DNA from: Hymenolepis diminuta
Lineage: Eukaryota > Platyhelminthes > Cestoda > Cyclophyllidea > Hymenolepididae
DNA: 64,000 nucleotides
Direction of reading: 5' to 3'
NCBI GenBank assembly: GCA_900708905.1
Contig: CAADRB010000108.1
Location: 81,061 to 145,060 of the forward strand
Position 1 is the stretch's first letter. The number at the start of each line of letters is the position of its first letter. Below, piece by piece: positions 23,589 through 36,420 of the stretch. The translations under genes and the position numbers were made by a program. Under the pieces are notes generated by a model. It saw only the letters and a list, made by a program, of their open reading frames with translations, did no database searches and had not been told where the DNA came from.

Positions 23589-25439
23589 TCAAACACTAGT
23601 GGAGGATCCCACCTGATCATTGGATTTTTGATCATTTTTATTGTTTTCGAGCAAGGTCTTTTCAGTATGATTATCTTCTGTTGGACTCTGTTGGGAATTC
23701 TGCTCGTTCTGTTCTGAAGATTCATCTGAGCTCTTCTTTTTTTCTTTTCTTCTAACCCAAGAAATATAAATGAATTCCACGATTTCCATTAACACGGCAA
23801 GAGTAAGTCCAATGTATAGGGAGCAGAGACCACCTATTCGACTGAACAAGGCATTTACAGTCAAAACCAAGTTTTCTTCTTTAATTATTGTGTCATTAGA
23901 CTTTCGTCGAACAAGGAGGTACGTATACCTTTCGTCAAAAACGATTGGGCTGGTAGAATTCTCAAAGTCCGCCAGATTCGGCGTCCTGAGGAAATGTTCA
24001 ATAAGTCTTGCATCTGGTGGACTCAAACTTCCATTCGCTACAGAATCAAAGAGGCTCGATGTTTTCAGACTCCAATAAAGTTGCCAAGCCGTAGCTCGCC
24101 ACTTAGTAACCGACACCTGACTTTCATATTCAACGGACACGCATCGTCTTTTACACGTTTCACTATCTTCAATTGCCTTCCTATATGCAGCAGCGTTTTT
24201 TACTATACCTTCTGCACAATGTTCATGTTTTTCGACTACCTTCATATCCATTAATCTCATACTGTCATCTATAAGCCTACCGCAATAAGGAAGGGTTTTA
24301 TTCGGCTCATATATTCGAGGATAATAGGCGTAAAGACATCCACATTCCTCAACAATCCGCCTCTGGAGATGGCTGTTCAGACACACCTCGAATTGATAAT
24401 TATACAGTTCATTCAAGTCGGTGTAAATCTGCGTGGGATTATGCGTACAAGGTTTTGGAGGACGATCATAATGATGAATTTTGACTGTCTGAAACGTCAG
24501 CTCGTTCATTCTCCCAGGCGCAATTTGAAAGCTATATTTGTCAAGATTAACCATTTGACCGGGCTCATGTATAGAGACTTTAATGCCGTAGGCTTGTTCA
24601 AAAAGATCGAAGAGGAATGCCTGACGATCTTCCTTGCCGTGGTTTTCGTCTGGACCCAGCCAAAGAATCAAGCCGAGTTCTTTAATACTCTTAGAGAATT
24701 CCTTAATGATTTCAACGCTATAACAGTTAAAGAATTTTGGATCAGAAAGCCTTTTTACTCGTAGAACTGCATCTTCACATCCAGGTCCCGTGACAGCGTA
24801 TTGGTTCCCATACTGAAATAGACAAAGGGCTATTAAATCCTTCGGATCGTGCCCCAAGTCTATTTGACTTGGCCATTGAACACTTTGATAATACAAAGGA
24901 AGACTATCATAGACAATGCCCTGCCGAAGTGATTCGTACATCAGGGACTTATTTAATATCCGGACAGTTCCATTATCGTTGAGAGGAATTTGTATTGATC
25001 GGGCGAAGAGTTCAGCGGCTCGATGTCGTACAAGTTGGTTGAACCGGGTTGGTGATATGACACTTCCATTTTTCCAGAGTTCATATGCTCGCTCGGAAAA
25101 TGGTTGATGATTACAAAATGTGACGGTAGGAAAATCCATCGGGGCATCCATTTCATTATAGGTTTGGATATTTACCGAGTATTTCATGTACTCTGTAACC
25201 AATTTTAAAATTGACCCAATGAGAAAAAGGGTGGTCGAACAAAGATAAATTGCCCACATCCATCTGAGAGTATGAGTTTCTGAGCGGACGATTCGACTAC
25301 ATCCTCTGATAGAAGTTGATTCGAGGAAGAATCGACAGTTCGACTTAGCACGAAAAATCCAGCCAGGTTTATTTTTATTCTTCCCCACTCCTCCATCTTT
25401 TTTATTTTTCTTTCTTACAGATGATTTTTGTTTCCACAT
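23589..25439 (-). CDS. DEG/ENaC-family sodium channel subunit, intronless
   Basis: Subunit of a trimeric amiloride-sensitive-type cation channel (degenerin/ENaC/ASIC/FMRFamide-gated superfamily) of the plasma membrane. The 616-codon ORF is complete. Order: basic cytoplasmic N-terminus; TM1 about 60-81; FPTVTFCN at 103-110, the family signature after TM1; a large Cys-rich extracellular domain with the YNYQFEVCLN...CGCLYAYYP cysteine cluster at 347-374 and CKRRC at 429-433; seven N-glycosylation sequons (124, 156, 163, 380, 469, 494, 515); TM2 about 535-560 beginning SRIGGLCSLYIGL; and a hydrophilic Ser/Asn/Gln/Lys tail with no PPxY motif. Two positions are odd: the cytoplasmic His-Gly gating motif reads Arg45-Gly46, and the G/S-x-S selectivity filter reads Gly544-Leu545-Thr546. 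Length is normal for the family. An AATAAA on the minus strand lies at 23451-23456, about 135 nt past the stop. The activating ligand cannot be told from sequence. Confidence 0.95.
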   Translation of the reverse strand: MWKQKSSVRKKNKKDGGVGKNKNKPGWIFRAKSNCRFFLESTSIRGCSRIVRSETHTLRWMWAIYLCSTTLFLIGSILKLVTEYMKYSVNIQTYNEMDAPMDFPTVTFCNHQPFSERAYELWKNGSVISPTRFNQLVRHRAAELFARSIQIPLNDNGTVRILNKSLMYESLRQGIVYDSLPLYYQSVQWPSQIDLGHDPKDLIALCLFQYGNQYAVTGPGCEDAVLRVKRLSDPKFFNCYSVEIIKEFSKSIKELGLILWLGPDENHGKEDRQAFLFDLFEQAYGIKVSIHEPGQMVNLDKYSFQIAPGRMNELTFQTVKIHHYDRPPKPCTHNPTQIYTDLNELYNYQFEVCLNSHLQRRIVEECGCLYAYYPRIYEPNKTLPYCGRLIDDSMRLMDMKVVEKHEHCAEGIVKNAAAYRKAIEDSETCKRRCVSVEYESQVSVTKWRATAWQLYWSLKTSSLFDSVANGSLSPPDARLIEHFLRTPNLADFENSTSPIVFDERYTYLLVRRKSNDTIIKEENLVLTVNALFSRIGGLCSLYIGLTLAVLMEIVEFIYISWVRRKEKKKSSDESSEQNEQNSQQSPTEDNHTEKTLLENNKNDQKSNDQVGSSTSV

Positions 25440-28400
25440 ATTTTGGCTTGAAAATGAAGAGAGAAAACAGTTCGTTTAAAAAGACCATAAAGGGAAGCGG
25501 ATTTAAATCGCGTAGAATGTTAAACAAATTTAGATTTTGTTAATATTCAAGAATTATATATTTGCTTACATTTAAATCAATTTAATTATTTAAAAATTAA
25601 TTGAACACTTGGTCAATGAAAAAAATGCTATTTATTTTATCATCAAATAAAATTAAAATGACTCTAAGAATTAAATTGCCAATATATTCTTATTTCCACA
25701 AACTGTTTGTCTCTTAATTCTGATCCTCTGCTTTGAGATGTTGTCTCAGGTTGGTTATCAATAAATTAATATCATTCTATTAAATAGGATATAAATAAAT
25801 AAATTCAACTTTTTGATGCATTTATCAAGTCCAAATATTTTTTTTAACTTAATTTAATATTTACGTATAATTTGAAATACAATTAAAATTGCCTTATTAA
25901 TTCCCTCCAATCAAATGAATTGGGTCGCATACTGTAGTATTTTTATCATAACCCACAGTAAGAGAGCAAATTCTGCATTTTATCATTGTGGTAAAGCAAG
26001 TGAAATCCATTAAAAGTGAAGTTAAATGACGTTCAGGGTATATCAACTGCTCCATAGAGTCCACCATCATTTGATTTTTAGATTTGAGTTGTAAAATAAT
26101 TACTGAATGGAGAGCTCTCACTGAGAAATTAAAATTTCATGAATCTTCATCTGAAATTGTCCATGATATGAGGTGCTTAAGAACAGGCTGTTTAATTCAA
26201 AAATCGATCTTCTCACTTCAATCTAATTTGCTCCCATGGTTTGAATAAGCGGAAAAAGAGTTAAAATAATAAAAAAATTACTTTTCCAATTTTAATTTCA
26301 AAATTTATATGAAACTTATAAAGTTTCATGAGTTGGTATAAAATTGATTTCTTTAAATTTTCAATCCATTTGAAAATAAAAAGTATGTTATTTTTAACTA
26401 ATATGTGCGAGCTCTAGAAAAAATTCGGATGAAATTTAGCTAATGTTTAGAAAAAAGATGATATTGCCGTGAACCCTTAATTCAGTCAAAAGAAAAACTT
26501 TTTGATGCCTCGAGAAATATGATTTTCTTGCACCATTCTCCTCCCTTACTATTAGTAAGTTGGAAAATTCTTACATTTTCTGTATTCAGATGCTTCTTCT
26601 CTATAATTAAAAGTAGTCAAACACAGGTATTAAAAATATTTTAAATTTACTTCAATTAGTAAAATGGAAAAATTTCGGTTTATTAAACAAAATCACGATA
26701 AAATAAAAAACAATAATGTGAAAGATTTAGTAAATATTTTATCGATTACAATACATATTGATAAATCAAGACATTTAAAAATAAAATATTTTGCGAAATC
26801 TATCATTTTATAGGTAAATTATTGTAATTAGGCTCGATATTTTAGAAATGATGTTAATTTTTATTTTATAAGACGTTAGTAACAAAAATAAGTTTTCATT
26901 AAACCTATGCTCATGAAATGAAAGAAGGTATCTACCAAACACATTTTAGGAAGGCATAATTATTTCAAGATCATGAATGTATTTATTAGTAAATTTAAAA
27001 TTTCGAAATTTTAGCTTCCTCAGCTCTGCTGCGTTAAGATCACGTAAGAATATTTTGCCATCTCGATCTTGGGAGGGAAATGAATTGTGGTGAAACTCGA
27101 TCAATAAATACTGGACAAGAATTTACCCGAAGGAGGAGATAAACAAGTATATTTGAAGTTTAGAAAGTTACTTAACCATTAAGTCAATATTATAGTGCCC
27201 GATTCTAAAGGTCAAAGGAAGTGCCACTCTTTGATACCTTGATTTTATCCTCAACCTCTTTTGATCCCTGCTTCATGTTGAACAATTTTCGTTGTTTTCC
27301 ATAATGAAAAGTCATCCATTTTTTGCTGCTTTCTAATGGCTTGTGAACTATAGGAAACTTATTTCCACTGTGACTTAATTCAGATGCTTTTAATATTTTT
27401 TAAAATTTGCATTTTCTTTTATCACAGTAAGCATCTGCACCCATGTTAAAACAAAAAGACCGCAAGATAAACCCACAAATCAAATAACGTTCAAATTTTA
27501 ACGTGTTGAGTTTTTAGTCTGCTTCTGCGTAATATTTTATTTCAAGTTTCTTTTCTGAAAATGAGCTTCGTAATTCCAAAATGTGGTATTTAGTTACCTT
27601 TATTAACAAGTAAATCGAGACGCATAACCATCCACGAAAATACATCAGCCAGTCATTGAGGTCGGAATATCGCTGGCCTGATCTCATTCATGAACCTGTG
27701 TGTCAAATAATTCAGTATATTTATTTTAACATAACACTATAATCAGCAGATTATCAATTACAGAATCCTAAAAATTATTAAACTCCCAGTACTGCGGTTT
27801 CATTATATTACCTATTCTTGACCCCCTCATTGGATTTATAAATCTATAAACTTTTTATGATGTTGACAATAGTAATAAATTAACAAGCATATTTGTCACA
27901 TTGGTAAACGTTCTTAAGATTAAATTTTGCATTTTTTTATATTGTGGTTATTAATCAGTTATGTATTAACTATTTAAAAGTGAATTTTTATATAAAAATT
28001 ACAATAGATGTCAGGAGGACCCAATATAAATAAATACATTGTCACGGATGTACTGAAAATAAATTGTACTATAAAGATCATTTTGACAACATTTCACGTT
28101 TACTCTGACAAGCTCATCCGAGGTGAGGTAAGTCTAAGCCTGCATATCAATGAAATTAAATTTGAACATATTCTAACTTAGAGATTTCAGAAATGTGTGA
28201 CAACACAAGAGGTTGTAAGTTGTTTTAAGTCCCACCTTACACCGGCTAAATGCTCTTCAGAGACGCAGATGGGGTGACGCAACTACCCATTTGTCAAATT
28301 TTAAATGCTTCATATGTTATTTTTCTTCTAGCATCGATGAAACTAGAGCTGCGTTTTAAAATATGTATCCATGAATCTATAGGAGAATTCAAGTCTCCTT

Positions 28401-31289
28401 TCAGGAAAATCAGCGCAATTTTTTACTCCATAGAAATAAACTTCTCACGCATCCTACGGATGTTAAAGTCAAAGAAGAGCAAATCGCAATTCATCTTTTG
28501 AAATTTCCTTATAATAATTAAGGTCGTATACCTTTATCCCCAATTCGCATTTGTAACACGGACTTTTACTGATCATTCTGTTAAGAAAGCAACAATATTA
28601 ATGATGCTATATTTTTTGTATTCTATCATCATAGTGTTATTACTACTTTAAATTGTAATACAGATTTAAAAATTAAACAGTGATTGAAATCTAGTTTTAT
28701 GGTTTTACAATGAACGTGGCCATTTTTAAGTACTTATAAAATAAGCTGCAAGAAAATATATTTAAAAAGATACTTTTAACCACATATCTTAAATCAAGTC
28801 ATTCCCAAAATGTTCAATTAAAGTTATGTTATTAAAATTGTATTTTTAGAATGAATTTTTGTAGGTGATTTATTTTAATGCGAGATCAAAAATTAAAAAA
28901 AGGAAATAATGAGTAAATGTCATAAAATAAATCACCAATTATTAATAAAAAAGCAAGAAAAATTTTCTTACACTGGATTTCTTCAGTTAGGATCTGAAAT
29001 TATTGTCCCATTCGCCGGGGTATTTTAAATTTTGCGTTAACCTATTAAATTTATCTTTGAAAATGTTATTCTGTGATTGGTTAGAAAATCTGTCCTATTT
29101 AAATAAGATTAATTATTGTACCAACTGTTATTTATTTAATATGTGCAAAGATAATATAAATAGGCAAAACTGTATGCTTTCTTTTTGAAGATACTATTGT
29201 AATTTTACTTGACTTATCATTAGTAGCCATTCCATAAGTGGATTAACTAAGATATTTTCATTAATCAATGTCATAGATTGCGTTCCTAATCAATTTTGTG
29301 TGGTGCCATGTATACAAATATTAAATAACAAATGTAACAGAATTTAAACCGCCTTTCTTAATTTCGAATGATAAAATGTAAAAATAAATAGCTAAAAGCA
29401 GATGAGGTGAAGTCATTGCAACATGAAACTAATCATTAGTAAATACAAACTGGTACTAATGCCTTATTCGTTGGAATTAAGAAATGGAGGCATTTTTTAT
29501 TTCAGGAGTAAGTATTTCACAAGATGTTGTGAAATAGGTCTTTTCTATGTTGTTGAGAAAACTAGGAAGTATAATTTCTGTGTTATGTTCCAAGTGCTCA
29601 CTAGATATGGTAAGGCTACAGTTGATTCAGACTCGCACATATAAGACAGATACGACTGCTCCAGACAATTAGCGAAAAAAAGACTTTAGGCAAAACACAA
29701 GATGTCTTCATATTGTTGATGCTTGAAGACCAAAATTTTGCTGCACTGATGACAGTTTATGCCCCAATTTGCTGTCAGGGCCAACGTGCACCTTTATATT
29801 GATAAGGATGATGGGCGATTTAGAGACAACTTGGGGCATTGCGACAAGACGACAATTCTGTACCTTAGAGAGTTGTTTGTGGGTATCCAATCACCAACTT
29901 TATAAATCCCCACAATTAAGGTGAGGAAGCCGTATTTGAGCTCAATGTTAAAATCATTCATTGCAGTATTAAAACAGAGCCAAATACATAAAGCAGTGAC
30001 TGAAGTTATATTTAATGATAGTTTGCTTTGAAAAATCAGTTTCTTATTCCATCTCGGTCCATCAAAATGTATGCAGGTGAAAATATGAATACCTCGTAGT
30101 CTATAATGTAACGTATTGGAAACTGTGCAAAAGGAATTAGAAGACAGGAGACAAAACCGACATTGTGTAAGACACATTCTAGAACATTCCTACGAATACA
30201 ACCGCCAGAGTAAATTCAAATAGAGCTCGGGAAAACCCGACCAAATGTTTGCTGCTTTCGGAATCCGGTTATGGAATAAAGTTATTCTTTACTATTCTAA
30301 CTTTTGCATGGGAATACTCTAAGACGTAATTTCAAGTTGTTATCTAAATTCTCAGTTTGGTCTCGTTCTTATGCCAACACATTCTGCCGATATGGAAACA
30401 ATTTCTTGGCTCTTAGCACATAAACGAATGTATTAACAACAATTAATTGCAGTGTTTCATCTAAGAGTCTCAAATAAAATGTTTTATCGAGCCTAGGTGG
30501 CCAAATATCTCCAAATTTTTAAAATGAAAGCAAAAAAGATATAAGTTATTTTATTATACTAGTTATAATTTCTTTCAATTTGTATCAAATAAACTGGAAT
30601 TAAATGGTTCCTTTTTCTGCTCTAAAAATTGGGGAAAAAAATTAAGTGCATTTCAATTATGGGGTTCCAAAACTTTAACACGAAGTTCCAAGATGTAATT
30701 TTTACTAAGTCTATGAAATAAATGACCTTATTAGTCACTAAAACCCAAAATATGCATTTTGAAGGTCAGGACGACGATAGAGAAAAATATCAATTAAGGT
30801 CAATTCTGGGTGGTATGAAGGTCAACCAATTACGCACATAATATTCTAACATTCAAGTGACCCGACAGCGCTACTTCAAAAGAATTTCTGTAGGGTGGCA
30901 ATAGTTTAAATGCATATGCTCAGTGTATCTATAATGACACAAAAGGCTGTTAAAATCTTTTCGTTTGATTGAATGACGACGAGAAATTTTTAAAACTACG
31001 TCTATTGTCCCTATATGTTATCATTTCGAATATATTATCATAGCATAATTACTATTTATCAAGGAATTATAAATTTATTTTTCTCATAATATGGATTCGA
31101 ATAATTCAACATCGATACCCAAGATTTTATCGCCCAAATGCTTAAAGCATCGATTTAATTTATTCCCGAACCTGTTAAGGAAAGCCTGAATTAGCACTTA
31201 ACTAAGGTGGGGGTAATATCATTAAGTCACTCTGATGAAAAACTCAGCTTCAGCCGTTTCTTATATTAGTCTTCATTGGTCATTCTACT

Positions 31290-31385
31290 CACTCGATGCA
31301 CACAGATGAGAATCGAATCCATGATATCTGACCTCACAGGGGAGCACCTTTTACTTATCAAATAAAGCGCACTAATGGTTATTTA
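31290..31385 (-). repeat. tRNA-derived SINE-like copy 2
   Basis: On the minus strand: AGTGCGCTTTATTTGATAAG, then CTGTGAGGTCAGATATCATG, then GGATTCGATTC as a good B-box. The A-box is decayed. It aligns with the copies at 40977 and 50476. Confidence 0.55.
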
Positions 31386-33030
31386 CCACTGCTTTTCTAA
31401 ACGGTTTATTGGATTGAGCTGGTATACTGTAGCGGTTCCCGGAACTACAAGTTAACTAAATTGTTTCTGATTACTTTATAATAGTAAACTTTCGGGATTT
31501 TAACACAATTTTCAGAAAATCCAAAATATTTTTTGACTTTTCACATTCCCACTGATTAAGTTGGCGTCGTTAAGGTTCAACCAAACTCAGTCAATCGATA
31601 CGGCCTGATTTCCCACATTGGGCTGAGAACGTCATTGTTGACGGGTCCCATCCTATACCCACTTATTCTTTTTCCCAAGACTCACTATATATAAACAACC
31701 TTATACATACACACAAGTACCGCTACGTTCCGCCCCATCCCTCGCTCATATATCTCTCTATCTGTTCTATCTCTCTCAAACTTCCGAGCTTCCTTTGCGT
31801 ACTCCATAAATCCGTTTAAAGAACAATCTTCTCTCCCTCCATCTGACTGTCGTAACGAAGACTGCAGAAAATGGAAGGTATAGTCTGAAGAATAGTTAGG
31901 AAGAAAATCATGTACACTAGCTGTTTGCACTATCTTCCAAGACCTTTTAAAACAGGTTTATTTTGTTGGGAATAGTAAATGACGTTTAAATTTTAGGAAT
32001 TTATCTGTCTTTCTTTGTAAAACTTTTCAGAAACTGAGTATGCACATTTCCCTTGCATATTCCATAATGCCCAATTTTAATTTATTTCTATTCAGTAAAA
32101 GATAAAATCATAAAAAAGCTAAAAGCGCCAGTAACGCAGTAATCAATGTGCATGTCGGTCAAATCGGTCGTCAGGAGAACGACGCTCACAGGCGATGTGG
32201 GTGGCCGATGGCAACGACCAGTTCAGATCAGCAAGTGTGCTAGAGCGGCTCCAAGATGCTTCCCCTCTGACAAAGTCAATTTTTTAACAGTCTCCTCAAT
32301 GAACTTGGGACGTTTTATTTTCAAGTAAAATTATTCGATTTGCAATTCTGCATTATCAATCCTGCAAATGTTCTATTTTCACGATTAAAATTGAGCCTTT
32401 TGCAAAGCTTCTAATGTTCTGGAGTATTATAGAAATTTAAACTCATAGTGGTCTAATAAAGGATGAAAGCATTAAGTCAAACATACCTCTAAATAAAACA
32501 GTAAATTTAATATTCAAAATAAATGAGATTATGACTGACAACAACTTCATTTTTTGCCAAAATTTTAATGTCAGGTTGCAAATTAATTCTTTAAAGGGAT
32601 TGAAAAATAATTAAATTATAGAATTTATTTAATTAAATTATATTATAGTAAAAGAGAAAACTACAAAGCACATAAATTACTAAAGATAACTTAAGATGCA
32701 GAGAGAAATTGATATTGAGTTTACTGGAATGGGCTCTGTTCTGTGATTTTTGACCGGTTTTTTAATTTGACGGTCGGTCTTGCCACCTCAATTCATTTAT
32801 TCTTTACATGATCTTAGCCTAGAAGAAATCAGGGAATATCGAGAACAAGAATTCACATAATAAATCCAGGTGGGACAAAAATCAAAAGTAGAATTTCGGA
32901 ACGTGATGCAGTCTATTGCCTATTAAGTGAATATTCCTCAATCCGGATCCGAAAATCAATTGAACTAACACTTTTGACATTCTTTCCTATTACCCACCCC
33001 TTCTCCGCATTTTTGACTCATTAAATTTTG

Positions 33031-33120
33031 CGTTTCCGGTTTCAGTTGCTTTTCGCTAAGGAAAATTATGAAAAATTTCTGCATTGCTGTGGGTTATAAT
33101 ATCGATAATAATAATCAGAG
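33031..33120 (+). repeat. Dispersed repeat family C, copy 2
   Basis: GGTTTCAGTTGCTTTTCGC and GCTGTGGGTTATAATATCGA, TAATAATAATCAGAG align with 15451-15541. Confidence 0.55.
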
Positions 33121-33604
33121 ATGTCAAACGCAAAATAATTCTGCTTCGACTTACCTACTAATTGGAATCTACCCTGCATATGTGTCCATACTTGAAATGG
33201 ACTCACACTTTGGGAAATATCAAATATAGGACGCGAGATAGCGACAACCAATGGAAATACTTGACCTGATATGGCATTAATTTAACACTGGTTAGTTTTA
33301 TTAACCTCGAAATGTATGTGCGCAGAGAATTTAATCGCACTCTTTAATATAACGTGAACATTTCCTCCACTATTGCATAATGAAAGGCAAAATATATTTA
33401 CAATGTATCATTTTTTATAAAATCATCTGAACATCTGCATTCTCATATGGATTCAGGGAAGAGGGTCGAATAGAGTTGTAATTAACAGCAAGTCGTACAA
33501 AATTTGGTCGTTGGACTCTGCTTGTGCGCATTTTATTGTAATTACCTCTAATACAGAAGTAAAGCTAGACCAAGTTAGGCTATGTATTCCCTCCTAGAAC
33601 TATT

Positions 33605-33840
33605 GAACTTCCTAAGGACCAACAGGTATTAACAGCCTTCCTAGTGTGAGTGTGAATAAATGAGAGGGAAAATTAGAAAGAAGTAGAAAGGTGAGTGGGA
33701 GGGAAGAGATTAAGGGGTTATTACTGAGCGAGGACAATCCGGATTGTAAGAAAAAGGCAAAATGAGGTAAGATGACGTCGTTCATTAATAAGCAATTGAT
33801 AGTTAGGGCAGATGCGCAATACATCGAAAGATTGAACAGG
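33605..33840 (-). repeat. LTR-like dispersed repeat family A, copy 3
   Basis: On the minus strand it reads CTAACTATCAATTGC, TTACAATCCGGATTGT...CGCTCAGTA, then a long CT-rich block. It is closely parallel to copy 5 at 49330-49620. Confidence 0.6.
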
Positions 33841-35123
33841 CCAATAAATCGGAGTTCGCAGATATTTTGACTACTTAGGCAATCCCCTGACTTATTGTTG
33901 ACTGTTCCAGTACAAATATTCAGGATTTGTTTCCTGTTTGCTGCGTAAAATAATGTTCAAGACGCCTCTAACTTACTGCCCAGTTTATTAATTTGGATGG
34001 CTGGACAACCAATTCATATACCTTTATTCTCAAATAGCCATGATACTAACATATTTATTGAAGTAGGTCAAGTTACTTAAACTAAAATCTTCAGATATAT
34101 TTTTTTGCTCTCGGCTCCATTCACAAATCAACAAATTTAATTTTGTTAATTTTTACCTTCTCTCACTCCCTCAGTTTTCATGGTTTGATTCCTGCATATT
34201 CTTTCATTTTCTCTTTCTCAAAAAATTGTTAATAATTTAAAAGTCCATTTTGAAAAATTCATGCTCAGTGTCAATTAAATCATATTGATTGGTAATAAAA
34301 TGAATAGCATAAGAAAGCATAAATGAAGTTAAACTTTTTTAATCATTTATTAAATTCTCTATTTAATCCGTGAAAATTTAGAAATTTCATGCAAAAGATG
34401 GGCTCATCTGAGTAAAATTCCACGTCCATAAGTCAGCACATCGGCAAAGCTTTTGATCCGATCCAGTAATAATTTATCAGTGCAATAGAAAGAGAGAAGG
34501 AAAAGAGATGCAATGAGAAAATTTAGCTTCAAAAATACACGTGCATGTACTTGGAGATTACGCATACGAAATAGCTTATAAAAATTTTCTTTTATGTTGA
34601 ATATCTGTTTACTTCCAGAAAGCATTCGAATGGGAACGCTCTTAACACAGTTTACTATCATTGCTTATATGGTGTATGACAATTCCTTATTCATCCCATA
34701 TTAAGTAACGTGAGGTGTCTATTTCCGTCTATTCCAGGAATTTGATTATGCATTTGCTTAAAATCCTCTCGAAGACAGATCGTCCTTCTACTTGATGCCT
34801 AGTTTGTGACTATATGACTGTCTATTTTTGTCTTTTGAAAAGCTTAAAACATCTCCAAATTAGGCAATTGAAGACCAATGTTTGAAGAATAGTGATTTTT
34901 TCGATAGAATGTGCAGAAGAGCAGTGTAGCTGAAGTGTTTACTCTTTTTACCTGGTAGCGATGAAATCACTTTTGTCTAACAGACTTACTCTAGCTCATT
35001 ACTCATTTTATACTACTTTTGTCAATATATATTAATATGTATTCACTTTACGTAAACACAACTTATGGAGTTCTGATTACTTAAAATTTTAACTATCTCA
35101 TCTCTTCTCTGTTAAGACTGCAA

Positions 35124-35299
35124 GCTGCTGAATATCATGTAAGCTTATTCTGTCTTCTCAACCATTTGAAGAAAAATGAATTGAGGTGTCTAGACCAGCC
35201 ATCATGATTAAGAATCGGCCAATAAGTTTTGGACACCGTGGACAAGCATTTGCTGCAATCCAGGGGAACGTTGCTTCTCATAGTTAAAACTTGTAACAT
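35124..35299 (+). repeat. Dispersed repeat family B, copy 2
   Basis: Aligns with 15169-15342: GCTGCTGAATATCATG, AACCATTTGAAGAAAAATGA, GGCCAATAAGTTTTGGACAC, ATTTGCTGCAATCCAGGGGA. Confidence 0.65.
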
Positions 35300-36284
35300 T
35301 TTATTGTATTATTTTGATACTTATAAAGAAAACTTAAAATCCTAAAAGAAATAGTTCAAATCCAGCAGTACGCATTAACTACGCAGTATAGAACTGGAGC
35401 TTGGTAGGATAGAGGAAGCTTGCATATCTGTTGTCCCCTCAAGGTTTAACGAAATTCAGCACGACAAAATTAAACTGATATAGGAAGTGCAGCAAGACAC
35501 ATTTATTAGAAGGCCTTCGCTTCATAATTATTGAACCGAAAAAAGTGCCCAACTACGGCAGAATATATCTGAATGTGCAGAAGTAAGATAATAGAAACAT
35601 ATCCATAAACAATCAAAATACAATAGAGTGAATTACGAACACACTACTTTAGTAAATTGATAAGTAAATAGTTAATCGCATGAACAATTGTATGGAGGAG
35701 GGTCCGAACGGCAAGTTATTTAATCTTAAGAAGGAAAAAAGAACAAAAAACGAATTTGCAATAAGTTTTACATTACACGAACGAAATGAGTGTATACAAC
35801 CAGGGTATAAGTTAAAGTAGAGAATGAGAAATCTTATTTAAAATAGTGTTGTTTAGTGATTGGTTAATCGAGTCTGTACCATAAGAAGTCGAAAATGTTT
35901 TGTGAAACAAAATACTTATCAAGAGCCCTGGATTACTCAAAGTGAAATTTCCAATGAAAAGCAATTATTATGTAGTTACTCATTTAATAAATGCGTCTGC
36001 ATATTCTTCATCAATTTATTTTACTGCAATCATTGAAATACTTTGTATAATATTATGACCACTCTTAGCACATTATTATCCGTGGCAATTCAGTTTTTTG
36101 CGTTAAATTAATTTGAAGTGTATTTATTGAAGAGATTCGTGTATACTATATATACACAATTATTCGTTTTAGGTACATATGCAGGTATACAGAAAAAAAT
36201 TTTACATCTTAAAATACCACAACTGAGCTACATTATGAGTCCGACCAAACTAGGCTCAAAATTCTTCATACAAATTTAGTGGTC

Positions 36285-36420
36285 TTTCTAGAGGCTAACA
36301 GAATGCAACGGCCTTTACCGAAATGATAGAACCAAGGATTGAGTTGGACAAATATGCGATGGGAAAACGAGTAGAATGAAGTAATGGAACCCGAGTGGAG
36401 GTACAGAAAGTTAACTTATT
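36285..36420 (-). repeat. LTR-like dispersed repeat family A, copy 4 (fragment)
   Basis: The anchor on the minus strand reads CATATTTGTCCAACTCAATC and then CTTGGTTCT, followed by GTTAGCCTCTAG; the last part parallels GTTAGCCTTTGG in copy 5. Confidence 0.55.

Noticed and set aside
23770..25107. Several plus-strand ORFs of 60-131 codons inside the DEG/ENaC gene, plus two minus-strand out-of-frame ORFs
   Set aside because: They lie within the clearly coding minus-strand channel ORF in other frames and show no domain of their own.
25897..26121. 74-codon minus ORF upstream of the DEG/ENaC start, considered as an extra 5' exon
   Set aside because: The channel ORF already has its own complete N-terminus, and no phase-consistent splice joins the two.
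28008..28501. ORFs starting MSGGPNINKYIV and at 28250, with donor-like and acceptor-like edges
   Set aside because: Short, AT-driven and not joinable in a common frame; no family recognised.
29708..30177. Possible non-LTR retrotransposon endonuclease relic (plus frame LEDQNFAALMTVYAP) and a 127-codon minus ORF
   Set aside because: The match to the LINE endonuclease motif is about 15 residues with no continuation; the minus ORF has no recognisable domain.
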